64,000 bases of DNA from Acestrorhynchus altus (taxonomy: Eukaryota > Chordata > Actinopteri > Characiformes > Acestrorhynchidae): NCBI GenBank assembly GCA_034509495.1, contig CM067512.1:6959468-7023467 (forward strand), written 5' to 3'. The notes under the pieces are model-generated. The model was not told the origin of the DNA. It worked only from the letters and a program-made list of their open reading frames with translations, and did not search any database. This document shows positions 25,336 to 37,576 of the stretch, piece after piece; within the stretch, counting starts at the first letter, position 1; each line of letters starts with the position of its first letter. A program made the position numbers and the translations under genes.

Positions 25336-27017
25336 ACGAATAACTTTTAATGCTGGGATGACACATTCAAGAGCATCTCACACATCTTCAATCAGGGATA
25401 GACCTGGTGATGCATTTGTTGGAATAGTCATCAGACAAAAGTGGAAATGGTCATTGAAGATGACCCGCTGCCATTCTGAGTGACTTGGCAATGATGATAT
25501 GATGTTAAGGGCAGTCATCATACGTTCTGTGTGCATGTAGTCCAGCTTCATGAAGCCGTCTGCCAATGGTGTTGGCACTAATGGGATGATTCATAGAGGG
25601 AATCACTGCACACTGGATGTCTGGATAGCTGTTGGGTCACTACATGCATGTTGATGTTCTCCCTCTCCATGGTTTGTGTAGATCTTCTAGACTTTGACAA
25701 TAACTATACAATGCAGATTGTGATCCAGGCCCTGTCATTCAACATCAAGCTTCTGTAGGCGTAATGTGAAATACTTCCAAGACTTCTGACCATACATGTA
25801 TGCAAAGTAAGGGTTCTTGGCCAGCATTATCTCCGCTAACTGTTGTAATTTTACTTGATGAGACACAGAACTGATATAGACATGGGGTCTAGTCTGTTTA
25901 CCTTGGCATCTTTCTCCACTCTGCTTTCATCCACTCCCACCTCCCTCTCACATTGGTAGAGAAATAGAAGCACATAATCAAGGACAACCCATCATCAGCA
26001 GAGGACTGATATGAGCCTACTATTTCCTGAAACCAGCCTGATGAGTTTTCCTCAACGTGTTATTTGGCCCTAGATTGAAACGGTGGGCTCATGAATAATG
26101 TGATGAACTCTGCTCTCATTGGCTGGTTTAAAACAAGACATTGCCAAGTGCTTTAATTAAAATGAATTTATAAAGAATCAAAACATCTATCCACAATGTT
26201 GAAATAACACCTGTAAGGCTTTTTGTTTTGTCATATATTTCATAAATCACCCTAAATCATCGTGCACTGATGTGATTCAGCCCTTGAATACTAAATCATT
26301 GATTGATAAATGCTATATAAAAGTTATTTAAAGCTTGTTTAAATATGTTATGGACCTTTAAATAAATTGTTATGAAAATTGCATTTGCTGTCTGTATCGG
26401 CTCCACAGTAGAAATGATCTGTTATAACTGTAAGCCCAGAAATTCTGTATTAGTGCATGGCTAATCTGTCATTTATTTATTAGAGTATGGTTGACCAATT
26501 TGGATGTATGGACGATCGAATCACTCGGGGCAACAATGTGTAGAAGAGCATAAACCATATATATCTCCTTTGATTTCAAGTGTAGTACTCAGTCTCAGTT
26601 CAGCTGGTCCATGAGGAGGTCTGAAAAATACATCAAGGTAACATGACTCCTCCCATGTGTCTTCAATTCACACTGCGAGCTGGAAAGTGACAGGCTCGTC
26701 GGGTTCCATTCAGACATTCAGCATGGCTGGGTCAACACTATGACAGCTGGAGATGCCCACTATCCATCAAAGTCCTAGCTTAGCTCCTTTCATTGCTCCC
26801 TTTACTCTGCTGGGCTTTCACACCCCCTCTGGCTAAGGATCAATTCCCTCTCATCGCTTCTGCAAGTGCTGCTTACACACTCATACAGCTTCGCGAACAT
26901 ACAACTACACACATAAAGAGATGCTTATTATGATTTATGATGGGTTGTGTTTGTTACTTAAACTAATGACACATCCTTTGTTACCATAACACAAGCATGC
27001 CAACAAAACTATTTTTG

Positions 27018-27021
<4 letters not shown>
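25336..27021. other. unassigned; partly repeat-like, partly unique
   Basis: 25340-25690 has the texture of antisense transposon sequence but I could not place it. 26030-26180 is repeat-free with ATTAATT-type motifs (CTCATGAATAATGTGATG, GTGCTTTAATTAAAATGAAT) and could be a conserved noncoding element. No exon is recognised. Confidence 0.4.

Positions 27022-27073
<52 letters not shown>
27022..27073. repeat. (TA)n microsatellite
   Basis: About 26 TA units, directly left of a MITE end fragment. Confidence 0.97.
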
Positions 27074-27076
<3 letters not shown>

Positions 27077-27093
27077 TAAATGTCTCTACTGCC

Positions 27094-27135
27094 TCTACAA
27101 TTTTGGTGTCCACAAACATTTGGGCATATAGTGTA
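27094..27135 (+). mobile_element. solo right end of MITE family T
   Basis: GGTGTCCACAAACATTTGGG followed by CATATAGTGTA is the right terminus of the family found whole at 37577-37898. The rest of the element is absent, replaced by the (TA)n tract. Confidence 0.75.
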
Positions 27136-27344
27136 TGTGGTCCAGGTTCTAAAGTTTTTGTGCATTATCGATGCAGTTATTGTTATTCAGCCTCCATTAT
27201 TGATCAGTTAAGTCTGTATCAATTAGTATGTTGTAAAATACAGTATGTTAACTTGTTCTGTGTTCTTTTGATGGTGTTTGACACATTTTACAACAATAAA
27301 AAAATAAAACGTCAGTCAGCAACTTGCAGTAGGATTAACTAACA

Positions 27345-27550
27345 TTAATGTGAGCAGGGGTAACAGGCCTGACTTAATAATAGTGCTAACAAGGCCTATG
27401 TCCTGTAATGCTGTGGTAGTGATGGAGAAGGAGGTTGGTAGCCAGCATGCTGGACAAGAACCGTAACTGGCACATTAACATCATGACAGCAATGTGAGAG
27501 GAAGCTGTGACCACTCCTCCAGAACCCTGAAGGGCACAGAGAAAAACGAA
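27345..27550. repeat. dispersed relative of the 45-bp minisatellite
   Basis: CAAGGCCTATGTCC, GGTAGCCAGCATGCTGG, GACAGCAATGTGAGAGGAAG and then CACTCCTCCAGAACCCTGAA resemble 4960-5200, including the flank after the tandem units (CTCTTCCTCCGGAATCCTGA at 5173). The similarity therefore extends beyond the tandem array, meaning a dispersed element carries it. Confidence 0.55.
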
Positions 27551-28040
27551 GGCGATGCTCAATGGCCTCTGGTGTTGTTCTTTATCTCACAGATTATATG
27601 TTTATTATTAGTTAACAGCTTATTTAATAACTCAATATTTGCATATTTACTGTTGCTCGTAACACTGCTGATGAGTATTTACTCAAAAAGAGAAGCAGGT
27701 TCGAAGTATTAATTATATAGTGTGAGCTGAACTTCAAAGTGTTGTGGTAAAATGAGAAAAACAAAGACAGTCTAATTAATTTGTATGGAAATGCTGCTGT
27801 CTGTATTGAAAACAACCCAGTCTCATGACCTTTCTGTATCTACTCTTATGAATGACTAAATATTGGCATGCATGCTCAGATGCATGGACTATGTTGCATA
27901 CAAATGTTACACCTCTGGCATGCATAGTCATGTGCACACATGTTGCTGCATGCATACAATGCTCACCAAACGTTTGGGATATTTGGCTTCTGGGTGAAAT
28001 TTCAGGATGAACCTAAAATGCAATCTAACCTTTACAGGTG
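27551..28040. other. unassigned AT-rich sequence
   Basis: No recognisable feature. Confidence 0.45.
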
Positions 28041-28990
28041 AACTTAATGTGAACTTCTCTAAACTTCTGAGTCCGCATGTCCAACTGTACTCTCCTCCTT
28101 CCTCTTCACCCTGTACACCATGGATGTCTAGTGCAGGTCAGATCTCTGCCACCTTCAGAAATTTTCTGATGACTCTGTGGTGGTCGGGTGCATCAGGGAT
28201 GGACAGGAAGATGAATACAGAGTTGGAGTGAGCAGCTTTGTGGAGAGGTGTGCGAAGAACCATCTGCTCCTTAATGTGACCAAGACCAAGAAGATGGTGA
28301 TGGACTTCAGAAGGAACAACAATCAGGCAGATGTTATCATCATGGGTCAGAATGTTGAGCTGGTTGACGTGCATATTAGACAAGAGGACCAAAACTGAGG
28401 CTGTGTACAAGAAGGAGATGAACAGATTCTACTTTCTAAGAAAGTTCAGGTCCTTCAACGTGTGTAGCAAAATACTGGCCATCTTCTACCAGTTATTGCA
28501 GGTGCTGTTTTCTTCACAGCAGTCTGTTGGGGAAGCTGCATCAAAGGAGCAAGATGCAAAAAAAAAAAGATCAACAAACTGATGTACAAGGCTGGCTCTA
28601 TTCTTGGATGCTCACTGGAGAGTTTTGAAGCCGTGGTGGAATAGAGGACTTTCAACACACTGACTGCTATCCATCTCACCCCTTCCATGACTTACTGGTC
28701 AAACAGTGGAGCACTTTCAGCAACAGACTCATTCAGCTCCACTGTAGCAAGGGGCGGTACACGAGGTTCACACTGTACAACTCTGTATTTTGGCAGCAGC
28801 TTGAAACAGAGATACAGTGAGATGGGAAGAGTCACAGAAAGACCTAGAAGTATACATCCTTTAGCCACATCACACACTGACGCCCGCTTCATTGTGAACA
28901 GTGCCCTGCAGAACCAGTTGATGAATGCCACAAAAATGCCACATTCAAGGGAAGGGAGAGGCACCCGAGTGTCACATGAGACTATTTGAA
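28041..28990 (+). pseudogene. Rex1/CR1-like LINE reverse transcriptase remnant
   Basis: Plus-strand pieces in shifting frames read TLYTMDV (28109), then the catalytic-box region FSDDSVVVGCI (28162), then EDEYRVGVSSFVERCAKNHL, LLNVTKTKKMVMDFRR (28268), a region equivalent to KKEMNRFYFLRKFRSFNVC (28410), and an antibiotic-like degraded tail to about 28925 with HxSFxPVA-type sequence lost. The order and spacing are those of the RT palm-to-thumb part of Rex1-type LINEs. The YADD box appears as SDDS. The 5' half (endonuclease and fingers) is absent, as usual for 5'-truncated LINEs. Multiple stops mean it is dead. Confidence 0.85.
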
Positions 28991-29084
28991 ACCATCACAT
29001 CAGGGTGGTCTGTGTGGGAGATGACCTGTGGAGGCGTGATCTACACCTTTTTTTGCTTTAACACACCCTTTCAACTCTGAAGAG

Positions 29085-29160
29085 ATTGTTAATGAGCTGA
29101 TTAGTTGAGTCAGGTGTGTGGAGAGAAGGGTAAGCTCTAAAAATATGCCGAGCAGGTGCG
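29085..29160 (+). repeat. fragment of common fish dispersed repeat (CAGGTGTGT core)
   Basis: TGAGCTGATTAGTTGAGTCA followed by GGTGTGTGGAGAGAAGGG and AAAATATGC resembles the interior of a common ostariophysan repeat also seen antisense at 50175-50312. Confidence 0.45.
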
Positions 29161-29879
29161 CTTCCATGAACAGGATTGTGAATCACAGCATTAGGTGAAG
29201 CTGCTGGAGAATGGGGTACCTGAAATGGAGTGGCACTCATTTTCTCCAGATCTGAATCTGAGTCTCCATGTAGAGGCTTATAACTGTACCCCAGTAACAG
29301 TAACCGATGCTCAAGGTTAGATGACAAATTATTGAGGCATGTTGGGGTGTAACCACCACGGTTGGCTTTTGTTTCAATAAATTGTTTGAGATGAGGAAAA
29401 CACCATTGCATGCTTTTGCTTAAACGCCTTACTTTCATAATATAATATCATTTTATTGTGAAATCTTTACATTTTCTATAAGTTCCCAAAGAAAGCCCAT
29501 CTCTCCTAACTTTTTATGAGTGTATGTTATGTATCTATTAAGTCAGCTTTTGTACAGAAATAGTTAATGTCTTACATGACTGTTTTGTGAGCACACAACG
29601 TGCCTTTTTCCCCAGTGTTTTGTAAACAGGTCTTGACTTTTTAAATTTAGTGCCTTCAGGCATGATACAGGTTCTGGTTATCACAGATCTCCAAATTGAT
29701 TGGAACGTTTTTTTGAAGACCAGGATTTCATTCAGTCAATTGCCTCTTTTTTTTATGGAGGACGGGACCTCAGTGGGATAAGAGAACATGAACACACTGG
29801 GCTGTTTTTTATAAGAAGAATGTACTTTGACTAGAATATACTAGACTAGAACAAAATTCCACTTTAAAACAATGACCTT

Positions 29880-29883
<4 letters not shown>
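29161..29883. other. unassigned, probably repeat-derived
   Basis: 29370-29525 has the feel of a transposon right arm (AACACCATTGCATGCTT, TTCCCAAAGAAAGCCCATCT, TTTTTATGAGTGTA), but no matching terminus was found. An antisense frame covering 29438-29058 has no domain. Confidence 0.4.
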
Positions 29884-29936
<53 letters not shown>

Positions 29937-29942
29937 TCTCTC
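29884..29942. repeat. (TC)n microsatellite
   Basis: A nearly pure CT tract. Confidence 0.96.
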
Positions 29943-30486
29943 ATTCAGTAGTATATGACTGCAAAAATGCAATCATACTTTCCAAATCTGCAACATTTTC
30001 CCTTTGACTTTGCTTCGTTTTAGGGGATTAGGTTACTGCGTGAGAGTGTGATTGTTTTGAATGCGTAAATGTAGCCAGGAGGTCATTTCTGTGGAAACGC
30101 CTCAGTAGAGATGTAATGTTCATACACCACCAAACTACACAGAGATTGTGAGATTGGGTTGGCCTGAGAATGGACCATATCTAAAGTATCTACAAAGTAG
30201 AGGTCATAAGTAAAAACCTACATTGTGAGCAAAGAAAGTAGGAAAGAATATTGTTGTACCCGGTTTTCTGACACATGACTTTAAATTCTAATGTAAAGTA
30301 AATTTACATTAAATTTACATAAAATCCTGCAAAACACAATGCAAAAATCATTGCTTCCTTTTACAGCCAAGATCCAGGTTTCATTTCTAGGTAAAAGACA
30401 AGTACACTGTGTATAAGACATTATTAATTAAACATCATTAAGTACCTTGGTGTGGTGCCTCTTTAGCCCACCTGGTACTTGGATTT
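29943..30486. other. unassigned sequence
   Basis: AT-rich. Includes TAAATTTACATTAAATTTAC near 30300. Nothing else is recognised. Confidence 0.45.
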
Positions 30487-31261
30487 GCACCGATCAGCCA
30501 CAACATTATTGCTTGTACCCTCATTGTCCATTTAATTAGCTCCACTGACCATTCAAGAGCGGTGTGTAGTCCTATAATTACAAACTGTATTCCATCTGTT
30601 TCTCTGCATTCTTTATTTGCCTTTCACCCTATTCTTCAATGGTCAGGTCCAAACATGACCACTGCAGATCAGGTATTATGTGGTTGGAGGGTGAATCTTA
30701 GCTCTGCAGTGACACTGACATGGTGGTTGTGTGTCAGTGTGTGGGACTGGTACAAGTGGATCAGACACAGAAGTGCTGCTGGAGTGTTTAAACTCCTCAC
30801 TGGCACTGCTGGACTGAGAACAGTCCACCAACCAGAAATATCCCAACAACAGCATCCTGTGAACACTGATGAGAAACACAAACTGTGCAGAAAAAGACAA
30901 GCTTCTGTCTCTGACTTTACATCTACAAGTGGCACATTTATGTAGGAGTATCTAATAGAGTGGACAGTGACTGGACACAGTGTTTACACCCTCCAGCAGC
31001 ACTGCTTTGTCGGATCCACTCAAACCAGCACAACACACACTAACACACCACCACCATGTCAGTTTCACATAATACCTGCTCTGTGGGGCGCTGGCCATTG
31101 AAGATCAGGGTGGAAGGGGGAGAACAAAGCATGCAGAGAAATAGATGGACTACAGTCTGTAATTAAAGAGCTACAGTGTGCTCCTGTATGGGGAGTGGAG
31201 CCGATTAAATGGACAATGAGTGGTCAAAGAGGTGGTCATAATGTTATGGCTGATCAGTGTA
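30487..31261. mobile_element. complete long-inverted-repeat MITE (family F), about 775 bp
   Basis: The left end CACCGATCAGCCACAACATT is mirrored at the right end (AATGTTATGGCTGATCAGTG, ending 31259). The inverted similarity continues inwards: TCATTGTCCATTTAATTAGC (30522) against the complement of GATTAAATGGACAATGAGTG (31203), and the ATTCTTCAATGGTCAGG / CTGGCCATTGAAGATCAGGG pair. The interior carries CACTGCTGGACTGAGAACAG. There is no transposase, so it moves only with help from another element. Partial copies lie at 10851 and 48430. The superfamily is not assigned. Confidence 0.9.
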
Positions 31262-31808
31262 ATTTTTTTAAAATAAATGTGATACCTTCTTTTGTACTTA
31301 CCACCTCATTACCAATATAAATAATTTAAGAGAAATAATATTGAAGTAGTTCTTTAAAGCTTGTAGTTACCCAGTTAACATCAAAAAATGTGAAAGAAAG
31401 CATTATGCAGTTATGTACACGTTTTAATTAGTAGGTCAAGCAATTAATTACCCTTACATTTTCTTTAAATTCTGGGTCAAGGCTTCTGTTAATTCTCTGT
31501 TAATTCTCAAGAATTGGAAAAAAAAATAAATAAATAAAAATAAATAAATAAAAAAACAGTAGTATTGCTGTTTTTTGTTTGTTTGTTTGTTTTTTCGAAG
31601 AAGAACAACAAACAAATGAACATAAATTTTCAGGAAATTTAAATAATAATATCTCTCATCAAACCCAGATATGGTATGATGATATATTATGATATAATAA
31701 TATTATGTTTCTAAATATAGAAATGTATATATAAAGGATATACCATGTATATGCCCCAAAACTTCAGCTCCTCAATTGTCTTAACTACATAACTTCCATA
31801 TTTGATAT
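31262..31808. other. AT-rich unassigned sequence with A-rich and (TTTG)n runs
   Basis: Contains an AAAT-rich run at 31516-31557 and a TTTG run at 31572-31592 on the opposite complement phase. No gene signal. Confidence 0.5.
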
Positions 31809-31965
31809 ATTTCAACCGTTGCCCAGCCGGCAACTCTGAGTGCAAGGGCGGGAAACTACCCTAGACAGGGTGCTAATCCATCGTAGGGTGCACACATGCA
31901 CACACACATCCACACACTAAGGGCCACTTTAGAGTCACCAATTCACCTACCAGGTGAGATAAGAA
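31809..31965 (+). repeat. teleost LINE/SINE-tail-type repeat (family S)
   Basis: GAGTGCAAGGGCGGGAAACT, ACCCTAGACAGGGTGCTAAT, CCATCGTAGGG, a CA-rich stretch, CACTAAGGGCCACTTTAGAG and TCACCAATTCACCT are the hallmark order of a very common fish repeat tail. Other pieces in this window lie at 34118, 36175, 44208 and 63357. Confidence 0.7.
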
Positions 31966-31993
31966 TAGTAAAAATTAAGATTAATAATTAATT

Positions 31994-32006
31994 CAATCAA
32001 TCAATT

Positions 32007-32049
<43 letters not shown>

Positions 32050-32050
32050 T
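31994..32050. repeat. (AATC)n microsatellite
   Basis: About thirteen AATC/TCAA units with one TTAA interruption. Confidence 0.95.
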
Positions 32051-33350
32051 AAAGCCTGATGGTTTATAATAATCATACATCAGGGTTCAAGGTGACAAAC
32101 AGCTTTCATATTTATTCATAAATTTTCACAGTTATAGTTTTTGGATTAAGAAATGCCACACTGAACATCTCCAGCCTACAGGTATGTAGCTGTACTGAAG
32201 CAAAGGTCAAACCACATGGGCCTCTGAACGTCATTGAAGCCAGAACATGTAAAAGTCATCAGAGGAATGATGAAGTGTTTGAATTAGTCAAGTTCCACCA
32301 GATAATTATTCAAGAGTCTGCTCAACGTGAGTCAGAGTTTGCCCAATGTTGTCAGATTGCTCCATAATATTACTGCAAGGTGAGACATTGCTCTCCTGAC
32401 AGGACATAACCACTGGGCTGATTTGATTCTGGCATATTCAAGCACAGCAATGCTTAAATATTAAAATTGTGGTCAGTGGAAAAATACATCATTAAATTGT
32501 GGTACAGGGCCAAATATAATATTAATGTAGCACTGACATATGTGGCTATAACATGTGTAGCACTAAGGTTTCCATTTCTAATAAAGCTTACATGGAGACA
32601 CATTACTTGAACCCTTCTATCATTATCATGCGCTAGCCAAAGGCCAAATGTCAGGGGATTGAAATCTAAGTAACACTGATGATTGAGGAAATATACATAT
32701 ATACAGTATATACAGCTTGAGAAATGGAATGTCCCATCCCTTTGGCACCCACTCTCATGCCTCGCTAGAGCTTTGATAATTCATGTTGACTTGCCATGAG
32801 CACACTATCCAGTGTTCAGTCTCTCTCACAAGATAACATTACAATTTTGCACAGGTTTGGGCATTACCAAGCTGTCCTCTGAGATAACAGCCTTCCGTAA
32901 CTGCTACCCCATGACTATTAGCATGTCAGTGTATTCACACCATGAACATGTAATAACGGATGTCATACAATGTTATAACTGATTATATATGTTAATAAAG
33001 TATCATTATCAGTAATTTTTATGGTAGCTATTACAGTGTTTTATGTCATCCCAGTTTCTGTTATATGTATCATGAGGTTTATGACACAGTTATAGCAGTG
33101 CTATATAAAACATTGCTGCTTAAATGTACCATAGCTCCATTTATTATGTCATGTTTTCTGTATTGCAATTGTTTGACTCCACTTGTGGTGAAAAATACTA
33201 AAATGTAGTTTTAGAAGCTTATTTACAACCCCTGTGTTCTTATAATGAGAGAAAAGGTATTCTTTTGATAGTGACGGACTTCACACCAAAGCATATGTCT
33301 ACCTGTTAAACTCAATAAAAAGTCCAACGATAGTGGTATGTTTAATTTCC
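32051..33350. other. unassigned sequence
   Basis: AT-rich, low in simple repeats; no coding, RNA or transposon signal recognised. Confidence 0.45.
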
Positions 33351-33354
33351 ATGC

Positions 33355-33440
33355 GTCGACATGCTAATGCAGTGGCGGCAATTTTGGATGAGGGCTGTAG
33401 CTGGTGCACTAAAGCCATGATAGTGATGTGAAATGATTAT
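33355..33440. repeat. short relative of the 45-bp minisatellite
   Basis: GCTAATGCAGTGGCGGCAAT, TTTGGATGAGGGCTGTAGCT and AGCCATGATAGTGATGTGA align with the units at 4912-5125 and 27345-27550. Confidence 0.5.
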
Positions 33441-33887
33441 TTATAAATAGGTCACATTAAAACGATAGTGTAAACAGTCCAAAACAGATTTGTTAAGAAC
33501 ACTTTGGGACACATTTATTGCTATATTAATCTAGCCTTAGTTGAGTCAAAAGTTCATATAACTATTAAGTTGTGCCTTAAAAATATTAGTATTTGCGCTG
33601 CAGCTGAATCTGCTTATTTTGCCAGAGGTTTAGTCGCTTTTCACAGAGTATTTACTCTGTTTTGTCATTTACAGGTTAAAGCTCCTTCCATCACATGTTG
33701 GTAGGTTTTCCTGTACTAGATTGTTGATGGGATGCAAACTTATGGTCTCCTATTTCTTGACAAATAGGCAGTTAGAGAGTCACACCACTCTGGTACTGGC
33801 CATATCTGGATCCACGAACAAATATAAAAGTTTTTTGTTCTTTTATTCTTTCTCTCTATGAACGCAAGTTCACAGCTCTAGAGATGC

Positions 33888-33960
33888 ACCACAGTCTAGC
33901 TGCCTGCTTAAGTGTGAAATGATCATGAGTTCAAATCCCAGGAAGACTCAAAAGTCACCA
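33888..33960 (+). repeat. tRNA-like SINE fragment
   Basis: TCTAGCTGCCTGCTTAAGTG followed by ATGAGTTCAAATCCCAGG contains a good polymerase III B-box (GAGTTCAAATCCC). A related piece occurs inverted at 35237-35345. It is too short and mismatched to be a tRNA gene. Confidence 0.5.
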
Positions 33961-33984
33961 AAAGCCTTCTTTTTATCTTTTTGT

Positions 33985-34096
<112 letters not shown>

Positions 34097-34117
34097 ACTG
34101 CATTTAATTTGAATGTC

Positions 34118-34252
34118 ACCTAAATATTCCTGCCCTGTGCCCGATGACTCCAGATGGGCATTGGTTTAACCGTGACCATTTTCAGGAAGAAGCACTTAAG
34201 ATAATGACTGACTGACTGACTGACTGACTGACTGACTGACTGACTGACTGAC
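34118..34252 (+). repeat. family S tail with (TGAC)n
   Basis: CCTGCCCTGTGCCCGATGAC, TCCAGATGGGCATTGGTTTA, ACCGTGACC and CAGGAAGAAGCACTTAAGAT are the 3' tail of the common fish repeat, followed directly by eleven or so TGAC units (34205-34252). The 3' microsatellite is typical of retrotransposed tails. Confidence 0.75.
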
Positions 34253-34934
34253 GTCACCTAAACATTAACTCATGGTCAGAGTGTTAAAACATGAATACTT
34301 AATCAGTCTGAAATTAATGCATGTAGCATTTAAGTTATAATTTGAACATAACAATAAAGTGGCAGAATGCATCATTAAACTGGCTTAAATGTTACTCATT
34401 CACTAATTAATATTTTAATGCACTGTGATTTAGCACTGAGATTGTAATTTACAATTTTCTAAATGAATGAAATGAATAAAATGCCTATGTTTGAACACTA
34501 CTGCCTCTACGAACACATGCCTTAATTTTCCCCTTCAGCACTGCCTCACATGTCAAAGAGTGCACTCTCATGGTGCTGAGTGGAATATATTTGGATATTC
34601 CCAGTATGTCTACTGTGGGCCTGCATACAGTACACTGCTGTAGAGTGGTTGTGGTGGCGGTGAGGGGAAATGGAGAGCTGGAGGGGGAAGGAGGGTGTAG
34701 AGGAAGCTCCAGCCTGTCTCTGTGCTGCACAGTGGAAACAGTGTGCTTCTCTAATTGCTGCACTGTCAGTCAGCTAAAAGCAGTGGGAGACGCTGATTTT
34801 CAGCACTGCGTGTATGGCGGTGGTCCACCGTGTTTGCATGCGTGACAGGAAGAGGAGGACATGTGGGTGTAATCCTCCGCCTGCAGGGGACCTGCCTGCT
34901 CCAGTGGGGGTGGGGGGACTGGGGGGTGTTGTGT
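34253..34934. other. unassigned sequence
   Basis: 34640-34920 is relatively G-rich (GAGGGGAAATGG, GGAGGGGGAAGGAGGGTG, GTGGGGGTGGGGGGACTGGG) and could form G-quadruplexes. No coding signal is recognised. Confidence 0.45.
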
Positions 34935-34948
34935 GAGAGAGAGAGAGA

Positions 34949-34991
<43 letters not shown>
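34935..34991. repeat. (GA)n microsatellite
   Basis: Two GA tracts separated by GTGTGT. Confidence 0.95.
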
Positions 34992-34993
<2 letters not shown>

Positions 34994-35236
34994 CAATATA
35001 GGCAATGTGTCTGGAACCTTATGAAGAATGGCTGCTTGAAAACATCATTACTGGCATTAATACATTTGCACCGTTGTCTGAGCTTTTACTAAAAGTGTAT
35101 AGATAGCATTTGTTTCCTCAAGCACTGCAGGTTACTACATTTTAAATGTGAGAATGGTGGCATCTGCATTTGCCTCGGGTTTTAGTCTATAAGAAAGAAT
35201 CTTTTATCCCCTTCTCATTCAAAATTTAAAGGCATG
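34992..35236. other. unassigned sequence
   Basis: Nothing recognised. Confidence 0.45.
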
Positions 35237-35350
35237 ACATATCCAGCCTTGGAGGCTTTTGACAATGGAGCACTAAGCCCATACTGGGATTTGAACTTGT
35301 GATATCCTAACATTTGGTAGGCAGGCAGTTAGATCGTCATGTCACTCAAC
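35237..35350 (-). repeat. tRNA-like SINE fragment, inverted
   Basis: On the minus strand: GATCTAACTGCCTGCCTACC, then ATCACAAGTTCAAATCCCAG, which has a B-box-like AGTTCAAATCC, then GTGCTCCATTGTCAAAAG. It is the same family as 33888-33960. Confidence 0.5.
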
Positions 35351-36078
35351 AGCTGTCATATTACAGCACATAAAACACAGTTCTCCTTCTTTCTTAAACA
35401 TAGAAATATGCATGGTTTCACATCACAGGCTTTACAGTGTGTTGACAAGACATAGGAGATCAAATTTTTGAATCCCACAGATACCACAGCCCTCCATGAA
35501 GCTACCAGCCAAGAGGGATAAGGCAAGCCGAGACCATTTCAGAAAAAAAAAAAAAAAAAAAAAAAGAAAAGGAAAAATTATGAATAATCACAGCTTTGCA
35601 GTCACTATGATGCACCAGTGGCTTGTAATTGGGAGTATAGCATCTATATTGTATTTCTTCTGGGCTCAGCATGCTGCTACCCTTACTATGCAACTCTGGT
35701 GAAGCCAACAGGGCAACACTTATGAGAGTTATTTTCATGTAAAAACCTGTAATATTACTATTAGTCCTTCAGTTCACTTGATTATTTCACTTTTGATGAC
35801 AGTTCTATACCCATCAGGAATTATGAAATCCAGATAAATATGTCTTCTTGAGAGGAGGCTCAAAACACGATTTCCATTTCCTGACTGTAGGGGGAGCCCA
35901 GAAGCAAGAAAGTTTTTTTTTTCTTTGCAGAATGCTGCTTTAAGTAGTTAAAACAGGAACATAAAAAACATGTGCATTATATATCTTCTGGACATAAGCA
36001 TGGAAACACTAAACCAACCAGCTTTGCCAAGTATTCTGGGGATTCATTGAGCTTGTTTTTCTGCAGTTGAAATGAAAC
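35351..36078. other. unassigned sequence with poly(A) run
   Basis: A poly(A) run at 35543-35577. No gene is recognised. ORFs crossing the A-run are artefacts. Confidence 0.45.

Positions 36079-36142
<64 letters not shown>
36079..36142. repeat. (AAT)n microsatellite
   Basis: About 21 AAT units. Confidence 0.96.
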
Positions 36143-36145
<3 letters not shown>

Positions 36146-36174
36146 TGAATGATGGGAGATACAGTAATGCAGCT

Positions 36175-36330
36175 GTTTGGTTATTCATGAATTCATTTTC
36201 TTATCTGCTTTTTCCCAGTCAGGGTTGGTATGAAGCCAACCAAGAATCACTGGACACAAGACATAAACACCCCCTGGAAATGGCATCAGTCCATCACTGG
36301 GCGTCACTGATATCCATTCACTCATACTAA
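36175..36330 (-). repeat. family S repeat, antisense
   Basis: CCCAGTCAGGGTTGGTATGA, ACTGGACACAAGACATAAAC, ACCCCCTGGAAATGGCATCA and GTCCATCACTGGGCG resemble the common fish repeat in antisense order relative to the tails at 34118 and 44208. Confidence 0.6.
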
Positions 36331-36371
36331 AGGGAAATGTCATGCTCCCTATTTTGATGGTTGTTTCATGC

Positions 36372-36402
36372 AATATATATATATATATATACATGTGTGT
36401 GT

Positions 36403-36434
<32 letters not shown>
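36372..36434. repeat. (TA)n-(TG)n compound microsatellite
   Basis: An AT tract 36372-36391 is followed by a GT tract to 36434. Confidence 0.95.
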
Positions 36435-37576
36435 ATCACTGTGCTTGTAATTTACACCATTGGATCATCTGGAGAAACTATTGTTGCAGACATGGTAGAA
36501 GTTTCACATTTTACTACAGTTAGGTTTAGGTTTAGGTAAAGGTCATAAAATTACACTGTTTATTTTGTATCATTTTCTGTTCAATTAAACTTCTGCTCTC
36601 TACTATGTGTCAGTAGTCTGTGCATTTCTTTGCTATCCAATGAATAACATGTATCTCCAAAACAGTGACTTTTACAGGAGAGATCAAAAATGGTCGCAGA
36701 TAATATAAAATAAAAGTAATTAAAGAAATGTCAGGCCATTTTATTGGTCTACTCACAGTGTGCAGAGCAACTACAGGTTTCAAACTATGGAGAGTATTAC
36801 AAACGGATAAAAATGGAAACACTTGGTTCTCATTGAACAACAACGATATGCACAATGGAGTCCTGCCCTAGCACCCCACCTCATGCTGCTGTAGGCATAT
36901 GTGTACAAAAGGACATGTATTGTGCTTTTAGAATGTGCTTGTACATTTACATGAAACAGTACTTCAGCCTGTTTTATTGAAATCCATTTATCGGATTCTG
37001 AGAATATATTTGTACATAGTACTGTGTATTGGTCATGCATATGCATTGCCTCATTAACAGGTCAACTTTAATGGACTGTTACTGAGGTCATATGTAAAAA
37101 TGCTACCAAGAATAGCATGTTCTGCATGCTGTAGAGCCACCATAACAAAGCTTCATGAATATGGCCTAATGGCTTATAAGAGTAGTCTAATGAGTAACTT
37201 TGCTTAATAACAAGAAAAGCAAATGGCCACACATCTGTGTTTCTAGTGTGAGATTGGACAGTCTGACAGATATATCTATGACAATCGCCTGAAAAAACAA
37301 AGCTATTCATAGCTCGTACTTTTTGCAACAAACACATTGACAAGGCAAAGAATTATTTAAGAATCCAAATGGTTCTTTGTGTTGTTATATTTGTATACAG
37401 AATTGATACTTTTACTAAAACCTCCTGAAGACACATTTGAACCCTTTCAGACATATCATCTCAGACTTAAAAATAAAGGTTACTTAGTTAGAACTTACAA
37501 TTTTAGGAGCATTATTGAATCATTATAGAACTTTTACCTTATATAGAGGTTCGTTAATACTTAACCTTAACATACC
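36435..37576. other. unassigned sequence
   Basis: A GTTAGGTTTAGGTTTAGG run at 36519 resembles a telomere-type hexamer but is only about three units. Nothing else is recognised. Confidence 0.45.

Noticed and set aside
29058..29438. A 126-codon minus-strand frame
   Set aside because: It crosses a common dispersed repeat and has no known domain; no support as a gene.
30562..30945. A 127-codon plus-strand frame
   Set aside because: Lies wholly inside the fold-back MITE and its counterpart copies are not open.
33925..33940. B-box-like GAGTTCAAATCCC suggesting a tRNA gene
   Set aside because: No cloverleaf can be drawn around it; a related copy at 35237 shows it is a SINE fragment.
36519..36541. 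TTTAGG-type hexamer run resembling telomere repeats
   Set aside because: Only about three units and not the vertebrate TTAGGG form; chance simple repeat.
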